DNA from: Marasmius tenuissimus
Lineage: Eukaryota; Basidiomycota; Agaricomycetes; Agaricales; Marasmiaceae
DNA length: 64,000 nt
Direction: 5' to 3'
NCBI GenBank assembly: GCA_029532415.1
Contig: JAQOTA010000047.1
Location: 930,001-994,000, forward strand
The translations under genes and the position numbers were made by a program. This document shows, in pieces, positions 12,371 to 24,025 of this stretch. Below the pieces are notes generated by a model. That model ran no database searches and was not told the DNA's origin. It worked only from the letters and a program-made list of their open reading frames with translations. Positions within the stretch are counted from its first letter, which is position 1. Each line of letters begins with the position of its first letter.

Positions 12371-14490
12371 TCAAGACTTGGCAGCTCTTTCTTCCAACTG
12401 AGCGCTAGATGGGAGGTGTGAAATCAGCATCACATGGAGGGTCAACCAAACAACGGACATACACTGCTTCATCCTGAGCTTCGGTATGCTCCTTCACACG
12501 GACGTAGATCATCGGGTAGGCGAAGACCAGACCAGCGACTAGGAGGACCCAGGTCGAGATGTATAGGTTCATAAACCTGTGGGGGAAATCGTGAGACCTT
12601 CAAGGCCCGTACAGAAGGGGGGAAAAAGGGACATACGGAATCTTAACTGCATCTGCTCTCCACACGCCGGCATTACCAGCGGATTGAATACATTTATCTG
12701 TTTCGTCGGATCATGAGATCGCGAGAACACAGTATGGAGCGTGTGTATTACTCACAGAATCCAGAGAAGTATGCGAGTTTCGCAGGGTCATTGGACATGG
12801 CACCCATGAGCCAGTAGATCGTCACCTGCCATGCAGCGTCGAGAAGACCAAAAGCGACGTAGAGGAGAACTCTTCCGGTGTATCCTGGACTGTAGATGTC
12901 GAACCTGAGATCTTCGCGGTCGGGTGGGTATGTGCTTCGGTCGTATTGCCTGCAGGAAGAGAACGAGAGTGAAGTCAGATCGTGGGGTTCGCAGGTGGCA
13001 ACGAACGCGAACGATTTCTTACCTCTGATAGACATAACCCCAACCGTGTGTTCCGAAGATGATGGCGAAGAGGAGCCCCCAGCTGAGAAAAGCACGAGCA
13101 CGACGACTGAGCTTTTTGTTGTCCAAAAGGAAACTCATGAGCACGGATCCGATGATCTGAGCCGACCAGTAGAGAAGGTTGTTCAACGATCGGGCGCGGA
13201 TGTTGAATATCGTTCCGTTGTAAGCGTTGAATTCTATTTGAATCTCGTCAGCTCACCCCGATTTTTTTCTCGATAGCTGAACGACAACTCACGCCAGGTG
13301 TAGAACCAGTTCGACGAGAAGAACATGGGGAAGAGAAGAACGATCCATGGGTCGGTCCTCAATGCAACCCAGAGTCCGTAGATCTGAGTCTTCCAGGACG
13401 GGTCGAGAGGAACGGAAGGTTTGGTCCCATCGGTACGAATGATATTCTTGGGGTCGACCATCAGCATCGGAATGCAAATGCCAATTCCGGTCAAGATGGT
13501 GAATGCGATCTAAAAATCATACAGCTTGAGCATCTTTTCCCGCATCACGACGAATGGAAAGGACCGCGGGCTCACGTATGTGCTGTTTCCGGCTGATTTG
13601 GGATTTGATTCGAAACATCAGCTACGTCTCCAAGTGCGGGTAGGTCACTGGTCATCTCACCTTGATTTCCCTATACAAAAGAGCGTCTGTTAGCTCCAGC
13701 CGTTCGGGAAAACGGTAAAATGACACACTGTTGAATGGAAGTTTTGACCGAGGGAGACCGCAGCACCAAGGACGGCTCCAAGGTTGAAAATCGACCAAAA
13801 GATGGCGATGTATTTGCCCTTCTCCGCTTCGGTAGGATACGACAGCATCAGCGATCCTTGTGCGGACCACAATAGACCAGCACACATTCCCAAAATAGCG
13901 CCGGCTGCGATAACGAAACCACCCGCATTGGGATGGATATTCATGGCCCTGATAGAAATCATAGAATAGACACAAGGTTACGACCCTTCTCGTATGAAAA
14001 AATGAGAGGGAAAAGAACGCACAGGTACGACCCAATATAAAGACAATATCCGAAACTACCCAAGAGGAGTGTAAGCCTGGATCCGAGCTTGTTGTTTACC
14101 GAGCTGTTGAGCAGAGATAAGAAGCTGCGCCGCGAAGAAGCTTTGCGTATACTGTACTCACCCACCGAAGAATCCGAAAATGGCGAAAGTGGAATAGAGC
14201 GCAGCATTGGCGTTTGCACTGGTCGTTGAGTCGACTTGGCCACCCGCACCAAGTCCGTTCAAGGCGTTGAAAAGACCTGGGCACATGAAACAGACAAATC
14301 CAAGCATGCACGTCTGTAGAGTTGATAAAAAAACAGAGCATCAATAAAGGACAGTCAAAAGTGTACCCGAATCTCCCCAACAGACCTGTGTGATAGGATG
14401 ACTATACCATCCCCGGATTCCCTTTGGCCTCTCGTATATTTGCTGCTGACCATCGGTACTGCTAATGCTTCCTTTCTCGTTGTCAGACAT
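12371..14490 (-). CDS. UNC93-like major facilitator superfamily protein
   Basis: The ATG at 14490 gives MSDNEKGSISSTDGQQQ. Exons in order carry GWYSHPITQV, LGFVCFMCPGLFNALNGLGA with GGQVDSTTSAN, AALYSTFAIFGFFGGSV, NNKLGSRLTLLLGSFGYCLY, HPNAGGFVIAAGAILG and CAGLLWSAQGSLMLSYPTE. The second half has IFWSIFNLGAVLGAAVSLGQ, IPMLMVDPKNI, SWKTQIYGLWVALRTDP and LLFPMFFSSNWFYTW, with a last span in the exon near 12560. This is the fungal UNC93-like (DUF895) family of about 10-12 membrane spans. The substrate is unknown, and a plasma or vacuolar membrane location is inferred. The most likely final exon ends LEERAAKS at 12371 after a short intron. Reading through that intron would stop at 12405 instead. 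It converges with the EF-hand gene. Confidence 0.88.
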
Positions 14491-15203
14491 GACAGACAAT
14501 TTCCCTTTGAGATCCTTATGGACTCGTTTCCGAGGATTGACGGTGGGAGGAAGAGGGTGGCAAGACCAAAGAGACCACGACCACCGGGAGCCCTGTTTAA
14601 GTACTGCCAAATTGCACCAATGTCGTATGGAGCAAGACAGATTAGATCCATCTGGTTCAGAGGGTCCAGCTGATTCGCGAAGACCCTTTTCAGCATTCGG
14701 GATCAAGGAACCCGCAAGCTCCATGTGCTCTATCGGCATGAATACCCGTCCTTACAGTCCTTCACAGACACAACTTAGGAGCTACATTCCATGATATCCT
14801 GTGAACGGGAAAAGACCCCCGCCTTCGGAAATTCAAGAGGAGAAAAATCTAAATAAAAGCTATGTCACGCTCTACGCCGTGAAGCAAGGAAAGTGGGTCT
14901 AAGTTTGTGTCAATTTATTCATTCCTGAATACCCTAGTCCGCGACGATCGAAGTCTGCACACGACGCATAAGAGAAGAGAATTGAAACAGAACCTCGCTT
15001 TCATACACGCCGCCGGGCTCCATCAAGGGCTGGTGCAAACCGGGCATGCGGGATCTGAATTAAACTAGAGCGGAATCACACTGGTACACCTATACACGCA
15101 ACGCCTTGCAGCGTTAGAGCATGGAGGTCTCGGAGGCAGGTCGAACTTTAAATTGGACGCAACAAGGCCTACTTACTGCGGATAAGGCCCAATGAAGTTT
15201 GAT
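14491..15203. other. Intergenic, no gene recognised
   Basis: This holds the 5' side of the transporter and the 3' side of the SMN gene. Only short overlapping frames without family features are seen. Confidence 0.5.
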
Positions 15204-16294
15204 TTAACGCTGTGTTGACACAAAATCCTCGACACGCGGCAAGTTGCGGGGGTTCTGGGGGCCAAGGGCTGGGGCACTGTGCATTGTGTCCGGAATGTCC
15301 ACATCGTGAGGTTCTTCTTCGCCTTCACAATCTTCACCTTCATCAACCACGCCTTCTTCGTCTTCTTCTTCATGTCCACCCTCCTCTCCTTGGCTATTTT
15401 CAGCAGCACCAGATGGCTTTCCCATAGAGTTATGGCACTAGGACGAAATTAGCATCGCCTGGATCAGTATTGAATAGGAAGACTCACATGGTACACTGCT
15501 GTCCAATAACCACTCCAGTATGTCGCATTCAATGCACGACTGAAAGCCTCATCTCGGCTGACCATCTGTTGAGGACCTTCTGGTAAGGAATATGACACCG
15601 GATGACCCGCCGCCTCCAACTGAGGTGGCTTCGCGAGGGCTGGGTCGTGCTCCGGAACAAAAGTGTCAAAGTCGATAGGCTTTGAATCCCCTTCCCCTTC
15701 CGTGCCTGTTAAAGCAGACGGACCAGCTTTGACATTTCTCGAGGGTTGATCTTCTGAGAGCTTCACCTTCTTGGCCGGGGGTACGTTATACCACCTAGAA
15801 AAGAGAAAAAAACCGCGTAAATGATTTAGTCGGTTCGCGGTCAAGAGACCTCGTTCCACTCACAGGGCTGATTTATGAACGGGCTCCGCCTTCCAACCCT
15901 TATCAGGACCATGATAGGCCTACCAATCGAGATGATAGACAGATACGCGTGAGAAAGAGAAAGAAAAAGGGAGAAAAAAAAGGCAAGTCTGACGCACCTC
16001 GTACTCCTCTGTCGCAGCATTCCAAGCTTCAATCAACGCGGAATCATCCCAAATCTCCTCATGCGTCAACTCTCTACTCAATTCCATGTCGTCTTCTTCC
16101 TGCTCCTCGTATTGTCCCTCTGCGAAAACTTCTTGATGATGGTCGTTGTCACGATTGTTTGAGTTACGCGCCTTTCGTTTCCTTTTTTTGGAGTGAGATT
16201 TGTGGTTGAAGTTCAGTTTGGAGACCTCTTGGACTGCATTGGCAGTCACGACGTAGGGAAGGGTGATATCTTCATATGAGACGACTTGTCTCAT
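15204..16294 (-). CDS. smn1: Survival motor neuron (SMN) orthologue, Tudor-less fungal type
   Basis: The ATG at 16294 gives MRQVVSYEDITLPY. A basic, nuclear-targeting-like stretch (HSKKRKRKARN) is followed by HEEIWDDSALIEAWNAATEE, the Gemin2-binding helix of SMN proteins. Exon 2 has KSAL|WYNVPP across an intron (about 15870-15790). The end has RALNATYWSGYWTAVYH, the self-associating YG box, and a long acidic tail finishing VEDFVSTQR. No Tudor domain lies between the two ends, as in fission yeast Smn1. SMN and Gemin2 assemble the Sm ring on spliceosomal snRNAs. The frame stays open upstream to 16504 through a T17 run, with another ATG at 16447. The shorter start is chosen because family resemblance begins at MRQVVSY. 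Intron-rich genes such as those here need this machinery. Confidence 0.85.
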
Positions 16295-19204
16295 GTAGTG
16301 GTCGCGAGTCAAGCTGCGAGCAGCGGCGGTAGCGAGTAGAGCGCCTGATAAGCGCTGGCACGCTTCCGCAGTCACGTGATCTACTTTTTTTTTTTTTTTT
16401 GATGGTCGGACTTTGCCGCGGACGCGTCGGTGGCTGAATTTGGTCATGGCCGATAGGTTATCGAGTGTAACTGCCAAGCAAAGCGACTTAGGCTCGAAGA
16501 GCATGATTTGAGGCCCAGAATAATTGAATTAACTGATACACTATGAGGACATGATTCAGTAAAATACACGGAGGCACATCATAAAGATCGTACCTACGCT
16601 ATACTTGGGAGAAGTTCAAAACGGGGGAGTTGCTACATAGTACCACTGATAAAATTCAGGCTCCCAGACAAAGTTTCAGTTAGCGTCATCAAACACACAG
16701 GCCTTTTCACGTTGGCAGAATACGATCATGAAGGACCACACACCTGATGAATTGGACTGGAGATTTGAATTGAAGCACGACCCCGACGAGAACGCTATTG
16801 AGTGGCTTGGCTAGCGGGATAAGCAGCAAAAGTCGTCTGTTGGATGATTACAGGACCCACGACGGTGTTGGAAGGATCTGTGACGGTGTAAGCTGGCGGT
16901 GGGGTCGCTTGCCGCGGTGCTCGAGTGCCATGAGCTGGCTCTGGTCGTTCGATTCTCCATTTTGTATTCGCAGATCAGGTTGGTGTGGACCGGGTCGTCC
17001 GAGTCACTGGGGTGCATCAAGCCATAGTTTCTATGAACTGCTCTCCCGATCGGCGGTGGGTTCAACTGGTGTTGACCGCTATATCCTCTATATTCGCGCA
17101 CTTCATTCCATAAAGACACAATGTCAACAAAACTCCTATAAGAAATACTAATCGGCGAGTAATTTGAGCATTAGTGCCCACTCACCGAGAGGAGGTACAA
17201 TCGCAAGTTATATCGCGCTAGCGCTTCCGATAGCAATCAGAAGCAGCTCGGCACTTCTTTGCGTTCTTGGTGTTAACGTACGCCCCTACAGCTACAAGCG
17301 GCTGGGACAAGACGACAGTCACGAACCCCTAGAGAGCACGGACGAGGGAGAATGGTGCTGTCATCTCTGTAAGTATCTCGGTTGTTTGCCACGAGTCGAG
17401 CTTTTCGACTACATGGAAGGCGGGATATGCCATAGGGAGGGAAAGACCATTTCATACTTACCATTTTCTTGAGACGGTAGCCGCGATAACGGAAAGGGTT
17501 CAAAACCATAAGCTTCGCCCAGCCACACCATATAGCAATTGGTTGAGACACGGCTGCACGAAGTTGAACCTTCATGAATACATAGGATGCTCGAGTTTGA
17601 CTCCCCGGATGATCTGAAGGTCAGGTCCCAATGAATTCCCAAGAAGCAAAGCTGCTCCTGTTCTATTCTCAGACTCTCGAGCGGGATGCCTCCAAGGAGG
17701 CGACTGATCACGAGTCCCAAACTGCTTAGTGCGTACAACAGCCCTTTGATTGGCCTATTCTCGATAGATATAACATCCGATGAGTAGCACCAGAGGCGAC
17801 ACCAGCGGCGTGTTGTATATATTAGAATACCAGGCTACAAGATATGCTCGAGTTTTGGGGTGACTGGTACCGGTAAGGTGTAGACCGGGTTTTGTTTTTG
17901 ACTCCATGAAATGAGATGTCGGAGAGGCTGCTGCTTCGAGGTGGTGTGAGGAGAGAAGGAATAGGGGTCAAACAAGGGCGTTCCCTATTTCACACGCGCT
18001 TTCAAGTTATACCATGACCTGCAAAAGGCCGCCATTCTCCTCGAAGTTAAACAACTCTTACGATGAGAATTAGCGTTCGAATTCCAGCTCCTCGAAGCGC
18101 GACCTCCGAAGAAATTGGCACATCCGAGATCCAGTCGTGATTTCGTTTCCTAGTTCCACCCTCTCGTTTCTTCATGAAGAAGGGGAGGTCCGCTGTTGGC
18201 CGTGAAGCTGGAAGTCCTATCGCCTGCTAGTCTCTGCCGCCATACAGCCTTAGTGTGAAGCACGTCGGAGATTCGTATGGAGTGTATTCGATTCAGCGCG
18301 GCAACAACGACAACATGCCAAATATGCCGCGGTCATCATCGTTGACCTCTGCCAATGCAAAGTCTCTCCATCAGGCAGTATTCTGTTTGCGTATAGTGGC
18401 TGAGGCGCTGAGCGCATCATGACAGAACTCATAGTCTCCCACACTTTTCCTATCTATAAGGCGAAGTTCGAATGCTCTAGCCTCCTTCAAGATGGATCTG
18501 ATCATACGACATGTGTCGATCTGCCAGGTCACTTTAGCCGCGTCAAATCCCTGCCAGCCACCGGGTTTATCATACAAGCCAGGCTTTCCGCAAACCGTGT
18601 TCAAAGGCCACCCTGTGTCCTACGCCAACATCGGCACTCGGGCCTAAGACGGGAACCCGCATGGTGCAGTGACTTAGGACTAGTATATCTGGCTTCGTGC
18701 CATCCACTGGACTCGGAGTCCACATGAACACCGAGTTATCGTGTAGAGAGACGAGACATCAGCTCGTCGGTAGAAGCATGCATGATAATGATATGACCGC
18801 ATCCATATTGCATGACCGAGTCAGTAAGGACGATCATCGATCAACGGGAGAGAGGCGAAAATCCCGAGTCTCAGAGCCTCCGGAAATAGTTGGAAGGGTA
18901 AACCCACGTTCGTTGCAGACCTAGGGTCGAGGAAGGTTTGAAGAATAGTAAAGGCCCATTGAAATCGATTGGATAGCGCGACTCGGGAGTGCTAAATCGG
19001 GGGTAATCGTGCACAAGCTGAACTCGTAGGGCGGCGATGTCGGGCAAGATAGAACCTTAGATCATCCAAGCGTTGAGAAGTATATGCACTCTGTTTTGGT
19101 TTCATCAATCAAATATCGTACATGGGCCGCGCAACACCCTACTTGGGAGAGTAAGTCAGCGAATGGTGAATGTATACGAACTGAGGCGCAGGGGCCGAAG
19201 TCTG
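16295..19204. other. Long stretch without a recognised gene
   Basis: A pure poly-T run lies near 16384-16400. A plus-strand frame at about 17190-17370 has a hydrophobic segment followed by VRPYSYKRLGQDD, vaguely like the N-terminal membrane region of fungal ABC transporters. It has no continuation. A minus-strand frame at 18371-18604 (KPGGWQGFDAAKVTWQID) is also protein-like but isolated. Both may be relics. From about 18838 the sequence resembles flanks of the thioesterase units further right. Confidence 0.4.
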
Positions 19205-20047
19205 CTACAGTTTCGAAGATGGTGCATCAGACGGCCGCATCATTATGAGCATACCAGAAGCAACTAGTCGATGGTGAGTCGTGTTCCATATCTGTCAAAA
19301 TCAACCCGAATTTTAACGAGATGGATTTCACAATAGGGTCGAATAACTAACTTCTGTCTTTGCTGATGCTGTTCTAAAGCCCATCGTCATCGTCATGCTG
19401 ATTATTCGCAACCGGTCACCGCTATGAACGAAGTTGATGAGCAAGGCATCTCGCGCCGATGTAGATGCCAACCCACACAGCAGCAGGCGAGTGGTACGCC
19501 ACGTTGATGGACTGAGAGATATAGTTCGTGAAGCCTCCCTTAGCCAAAGAGAACGCGAAGATGACCAAAGAAGAACATCTGCATCGATCCGTTGACCATT
19601 CAGACTTGGTATGTCAGTTAAAACTCGACGTTTTTACTCACATATCCACTAGGTATGCGCTACACCCCGCATGCAGGGTGCCTGCCACTCTGTTTGTCAT
19701 ATCTGTACAGAGAGAAAACCGAAAGAAGAAATCAGCATTCGCTATTTTATGCCCTATCCGAGCTTCGAAAACACTGTTCACGCACCGGGAGTAACCTCCA
19801 ACTCATAGACGACACGTCCAACATCCTTCGAAGGCTCTTCAGGACCTTCGAGGACCGAAACCTCTGGTACAACAAACCGTTTCACGATCTCGACTTCAAA
19901 TCTTGTTACACTTTCAGGCTCTTTGTTGATCGGGTTTATGAATATGGACGCATAGGCTATGGTCCGTTTAACAGCATCTGGGGCATTTCCGGAGACATGG
20001 GAAATGTCATATAAGTCGGCGTTGTCTGGTGAGGGAGGGAGACCCAT
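19205..20047 (-). CDS. PaaI-like hotdog thioesterase, tandem copy 1
   Basis: The first in-frame ATG at 20047 gives MGLPPSPDNADLYDISHVSG. Exon 1 ends EEPSKDVGRVVYELEVTP. Exon 2 (about 19700-19640) reads DMTNRVAGTLHAGCSAYLVD. Exon 3 (about 19575-19485) has SLVIFAFSLAKGGFTNYISQ followed by SINVAYHSPAAV. Exon 4 has GDRLRIISMTMTMGFRTASA. Exon 5 has HRLVASGMLIMMRPSD and stops at 19205. Hotdog acyl-CoA thioesterases of the PaaI type show the same HGG..LVD, SINMVYHSPA.GD and TEVWD order. All exons join in frame. Here the usual HGG is HAG, which may alter substrate choice. The acyl-CoA substrate is unknown. Confidence 0.85.
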
Positions 20048-20917
20048 TGAAGCTGTTGAGGACTCGGTCAAGAGGGTTCTAGTGAAGGGCAAGAGGTAGG
20101 TGACAACAGGGCTGAGCGCAGATTAATGATACGATTCGTCCCGAACTTAGCGTGTGCAGTTACAGCTGTCGCAATATTCGCAAAAACTTTGTTTCGATTT
20201 TCATGTTCAGAACCTTTGTTCGATTGCCAGACATGATCTAGCTAGATTCGGTGTTGTCTTGGCGTCTTCGGGTTCTCAAGCCTCCACAAAGAGACTGATG
20301 GTGAACCCACTGGATGCGCGAAAGGGAAAGCCAAGCGACAATGCTTGCCCTCGCCGGTTTTCGGTATATCTCCCATGCACTGAGCCTCAAACGCCATATC
20401 GACCTGCATGACTTGTGTCTCGAAACCTGGAAAAGACATCGGAGAGTGTGCGGTCTGGTCCATTGCCTCATCGAGGAAGGTCTCCGCCGTGATTTGAGAA
20501 CCAAGCTCTCTGTCATCTCGTGACGGTCGGGGTGCAAATTGGGTGCCGATGCCGGTTCCTTGGCAGAAGCATGCTTATGACCGCAAACCTAGTCGCAGGA
20601 ACGAATGCAAATGAGCAATCGATCCGAGGGAGGCGAATATCCGACTGGTGAGTTGCGGGGCGGGAGCCAGAACCACTTTTCATTGAGGACCTGGGGTTGA
20701 GAGAAGTGCGAAGAATATGTTCATGGAAAGCTGAACGGCGAGCAGCTGTAGGCGTTGCGAAAGACAAAGAAAGATATGCGTAGCTTCATACGACAAATAT
20801 CATACATGGGCCGACTTTCTATAAGAGGGGCAACCTACCTAGATGATTACATAAGCCTCGGATAGTTTTGCCAGAGCGTAGCAAGAACGTACACAAGCTG
20901 CTGCGCGGGGACTCTCA
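20048..20917. other. Spacer between thioesterase copies 1 and 2
   Basis: A minus-strand frame at about 20242-20490 (MSFPGFETQVMQVDMAFEAQ) is protein-like, but it starts without a clear ATG exon and matches no family I know. It may be a relic inside the duplicated unit. Confidence 0.35.
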
Positions 20918-21724
20918 CTACAGTTTCGAAGAGGGTGCATCAGACGGCTGCATCTTTATATGTACCCCAGAGACAACCAGTCGGTGGTGAGTTGCGTTCC
21001 AAATCTGTCGACAGTGATCCGAACTTCAACGAACGAAAATCCACAATAAAGGCGACAAACAGACCTCTGTCCTTGCCGATACCGTCCTGGAACCCATGGT
21101 CATCGTCGTACTGACAATTCGTAGCTTGTCCCCGCTGTGCAAAGATGATGAGCGAGGCACATCGTATCGATAAGAATGAAGACCCACACAGCAGCCGGCG
21201 AGTGGTATACCATATTGATAGACTGGGAAACATGGTTCACAAAGCCTCCCTTGACCATAGAGAGAGCGATGAGAGCCAGAGAAGAACATCTGACCCGGGG
21301 TGTCAATTCTTCAGACGCGGTATGCCAGCTCGTACGCGAAGTTTTGCTCACATGTCAACCAAATACGCGCTACATCCTCCGTGTAGGTTGCTTGCTCTGT
21401 TTACCATGTCTATAGAAAGAAAAGAAACGAACCCATTCAGAATCTATACCGCATTCAAAAAAACACTGTTCGCGCACCTTTAGCAACCTCCAACTCGCAA
21501 ACGACACGTCCAACATCCTTCGAAGGCTCTTCGGAACTTTTAAGCACCGAAACCTCCGTTACTACCATCCGTTTCACGATCGCATCTGAATGACCTGTTC
21601 CCTTTTCAGGCTCTCCGTCGATCGGGAAGACGAACACAGATGGATGGGCTATGGTTCGTTTGACGTTATCTGGGACATTCCCAGAGACATGAGAGATGTC
21701 GTAAGAGTTGGCGAGTAGACCCAT
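20918..21724 (-). CDS. PaaI-like hotdog thioesterase, tandem copy 2
   Basis: The ATG at 21724 gives MGLLANSYDISHVSGNVPD. Exon 2 is DMVNRASNLHGGCSAYLVD, with the HGG motif intact. Exon 3 has SLALIALSMVKGGFVNHVSQ and SINMVYHSPAAV. Exon 4 has RIVSTTMTMGSRTVSARTEV. The last exon ends GVHIKMQPSDAPSSKL at 20918. No ATG lies further upstream in this frame, because a TGA blocks it at about 21783. Same intron positions as copies 1 and 3. Predicted single-domain acyl-CoA thioesterase, cytosolic or mitochondrial. Confidence 0.85.
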
Positions 21725-22729
21725 CGAGTTCGTCGAGAGATTGGTGAAGAGGACCTCTTGGAACGAAAATTCCGCTGTTCAGAGGCGAATAGGTCCTTTA
21801 TATGAAAGCTGGTAGTTTGAAATTGTCGGGGGAATGAGTAAGAGTTCCGTCAAATGGCTGATCACTTCCGAATGTTGGAAAGATAAGATATTGGCCTCTT
21901 ACATGACTGTGCTGAAGTAGACGGCACGACGAGTGATCAACTCGAGGAGAGTGAATATCCTGAGTCGTGAACAGGTTGGGGGCAAAGTTGTGCAGTCAAT
22001 GAATGGACCGATCAAACATGGTGGTCATTGGCCAGAACAACACTTGATTGAATCACCGGTAAACCTTACCGGTGATAGCCGTAATCAATCTCTGCCCCCT
22101 GCCCCCATGTGCGTTCGCTGAGCCCTCCGATCTTGGTGGTGTTTTGTACCATCCCGTGCGTATGATGGAGTTCACCAAACCCGACGATGACGTCGAGCGA
22201 AGATGATCAACGATCTCCCGGTCCACACGACCTGTCCAACTCGTCAAGCTTCAAGATCCCAGCTTGACTACTCTTCACCTGGACGAAGTAACCTCGTCGG
22301 CGAGACCCCTTGAAGCAACCACCCGTGAATGTCGGGAATCCTGAGTTTCGGCGAGGGACCGGAGGCCAAAAGGTTCCTCCAGTTCACGACCGCCTCAATG
22401 CAAATGACGAGGTTGCCGTTACGGGTGCTCAGGCTCCGGAGGGCAGAACCATTGTTCATTGCTCAATGCTGATTCAATATCAACAAGAGTTCGGGACAGG
22501 CCAGTGGACGCTGAGCGCTGAGTAGCCAAAGTGTCTGATCGGGATTATGTCGCAACAATTGCGCCCTTGCGGCAACATCGAGTGAGATGAGGGAGAGATG
22601 CGTAGTTTCACACGACAGATATCATACGTGAACTGCTCTACAAGAGGCACAATCTACTTCAATCTCATGCGCTTTGACCAGACGTAAAAGAACGTACACC
22701 AGCTGCTGCTGTGCAGGGTCTGACTTTCG
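21725..22729. other. Spacer between thioesterase copies 2 and 3
   Basis: No recognised gene. It contains the perfect hairpin at 22053-22075 and unit flank similarity near 21930. Open frames at 22268-22525 overlap on opposite strands with no family match. Confidence 0.45.
22053..22075. repeat. Perfect 10-bp inverted repeat, 3-base loop
   Basis: The arms TCACCGGTAA and TTACCGGTGA are separated by ACC. It lies upstream of thioesterase copy 2 and downstream of copy 3. It could be a protein-binding palindrome (CCGG core) or a hairpin. Nothing else ties it to a function. Confidence 0.6.
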
Positions 22730-23559
22730 CTACAGTTTCGGAGAGGGTGCAGCGGAAGGTTGCATCTTTATATGCACACCAGAAGCAACCAATCGATGGT
22801 GAGTCGTGTTCCATATCTGTCGACAGCAGTGATCCAAAGTTCAACGAAATGTACTTCACAACAGAGACTAGAAACAGACCTCTGTCCTTGCTGAAGCGGT
22901 TCTAGAGCCCATGGTCATCGTCGTACTGACGATTCGCAGTTGATCACCACTGTAAACGAAGTTTATGAGCATGACATATCGCGCAAATGAATGCGCGAAC
23001 CTACACAGCAGCCGGCGAGTGGTACACCATGTTGATAGACTGGGAAACATGGTTCGCGAAGCCTCCATTGATCAGAGAGAGCGTAATGAGAGCCAAAGAA
23101 GAACATCTGCCCCGATAAATCATCCGTTTAGAGTTCATATGCCAGTTTCGAAACCTTGAACTTTTCGCTCACATGTCCACCAGATACGCGCTGCATCCCC
23201 CATGTATTGTACTTGCCCTGTTTACCATATCTACGCAGAACGATAACGAAGAGAAGTTTCAGTGACTGTGCACCGTCCAAAAGCACTGCTGTTCACGTAC
23301 CTGGAGTGACCTCCAAATCGCAAACGACACGTCCAACGTCCTTCGAAGGTTCCTCAGAACTCTTCACCAGCGTAACTTCCGACACAACCAATCGCTTTGC
23401 AACCTCGTCTGAGTATCCTGTTCCTCTTTCAGGCTCGCCATTGATCGAGAATACGAATACGGATGGATAGGCTATGATTCGTTTGACATCGTCTGGTGCA
23501 TTCCCGGAAACATGAGAGATGTCGTACGAGTCATCTGGCAGAGGAAATAGCCTGTCCAT
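22730..23559 (-). CDS. PaaI-like hotdog thioesterase, tandem copy 3
   Basis: The ATG at 23559 gives MDRLFPLPDDSYDISHVSGN. Exon 1 ends DVGRVVCDLEVTP. Exon 2 is DMVNRASTIHGGCSAYLVD, with HGG intact. Exon 3 has SLALI...NGGFANHVSQ and SINMVYHSPAAV. Exon 4 has RIVSTTMTMGSRTASARTEV. The final exon has LVASGVHIKMQPSAAPSPKL and stops at 22730. The reading frame continues upstream without an ATG, so 23559 is the likely start. It is the copy furthest upstream in transcription order and shows no visible damage. Confidence 0.85.
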
Positions 23560-24025
23560 ATTTAATGTTGAGGGCTCAGTAAAGAGCCTGATAGTAATGG
23601 AAGGCAAGAGCGCGGCGACTGTCAATTCACATGTTGATGTTCGTCGGAGGAATGTGTCCCGTTAGGTGACATGGGTGTGAGAAAACGATCTTGGTTCATA
23701 CATTCCTATACAGCCCTGGCACGTCCTCCTGCCTTCGCCTTCATGCTCAGCATGATGCATGAAGACTCCCGAGGGACAGGCAAATAATTTAGCTAGTTAC
23801 AGGTACATACAATATACATACAATATTTATCGAACGCTCGCCTCTCGAAACGTACGGGATAGGGTAGCAATAAGCAATAAGCAAACATACGGCGGTAAAG
23901 CTGGCATACTATACATTCATAATTAGTACTTTTGGAGCAGAAATTTGCGTGCTACCCATCTACACAAGAAGCCCCAGCCCCAGTCGTCAAGAAGAAAAAG
24001 AAAAGTTCATGCACATGTCGCCACA

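Larger units (their letters stand above)
18838..23559. repeat. Tandem triplicated locus (thioesterase units)
   Basis: Three units repeat in the same orientation. The shared gene end CTACAGTTTCG occurs at 19205, 20918 and 22730, so spacing is about 1.7-1.8 kb. Shared flanking sequence (GATC..GGGAG..GCGAA.ATCC) appears near 18838, 20624 and 21930. Coding parts are far better conserved than spacers, which no longer align well throughout. Confidence 0.85.

Noticed and set aside
18371..18604. Candidate gene KPGGWQGFDAAKVTWQ
   Set aside because: One isolated frame without ATG exon, partner exons or known family. Kept only as a possible relic.
20048..20092. TTG start for thioesterase copy 1 (and 23560-23625 for copy 3)
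   Set aside because: These codons are TTG. The ATG starts at 20047 and 23559 fit the copies better.
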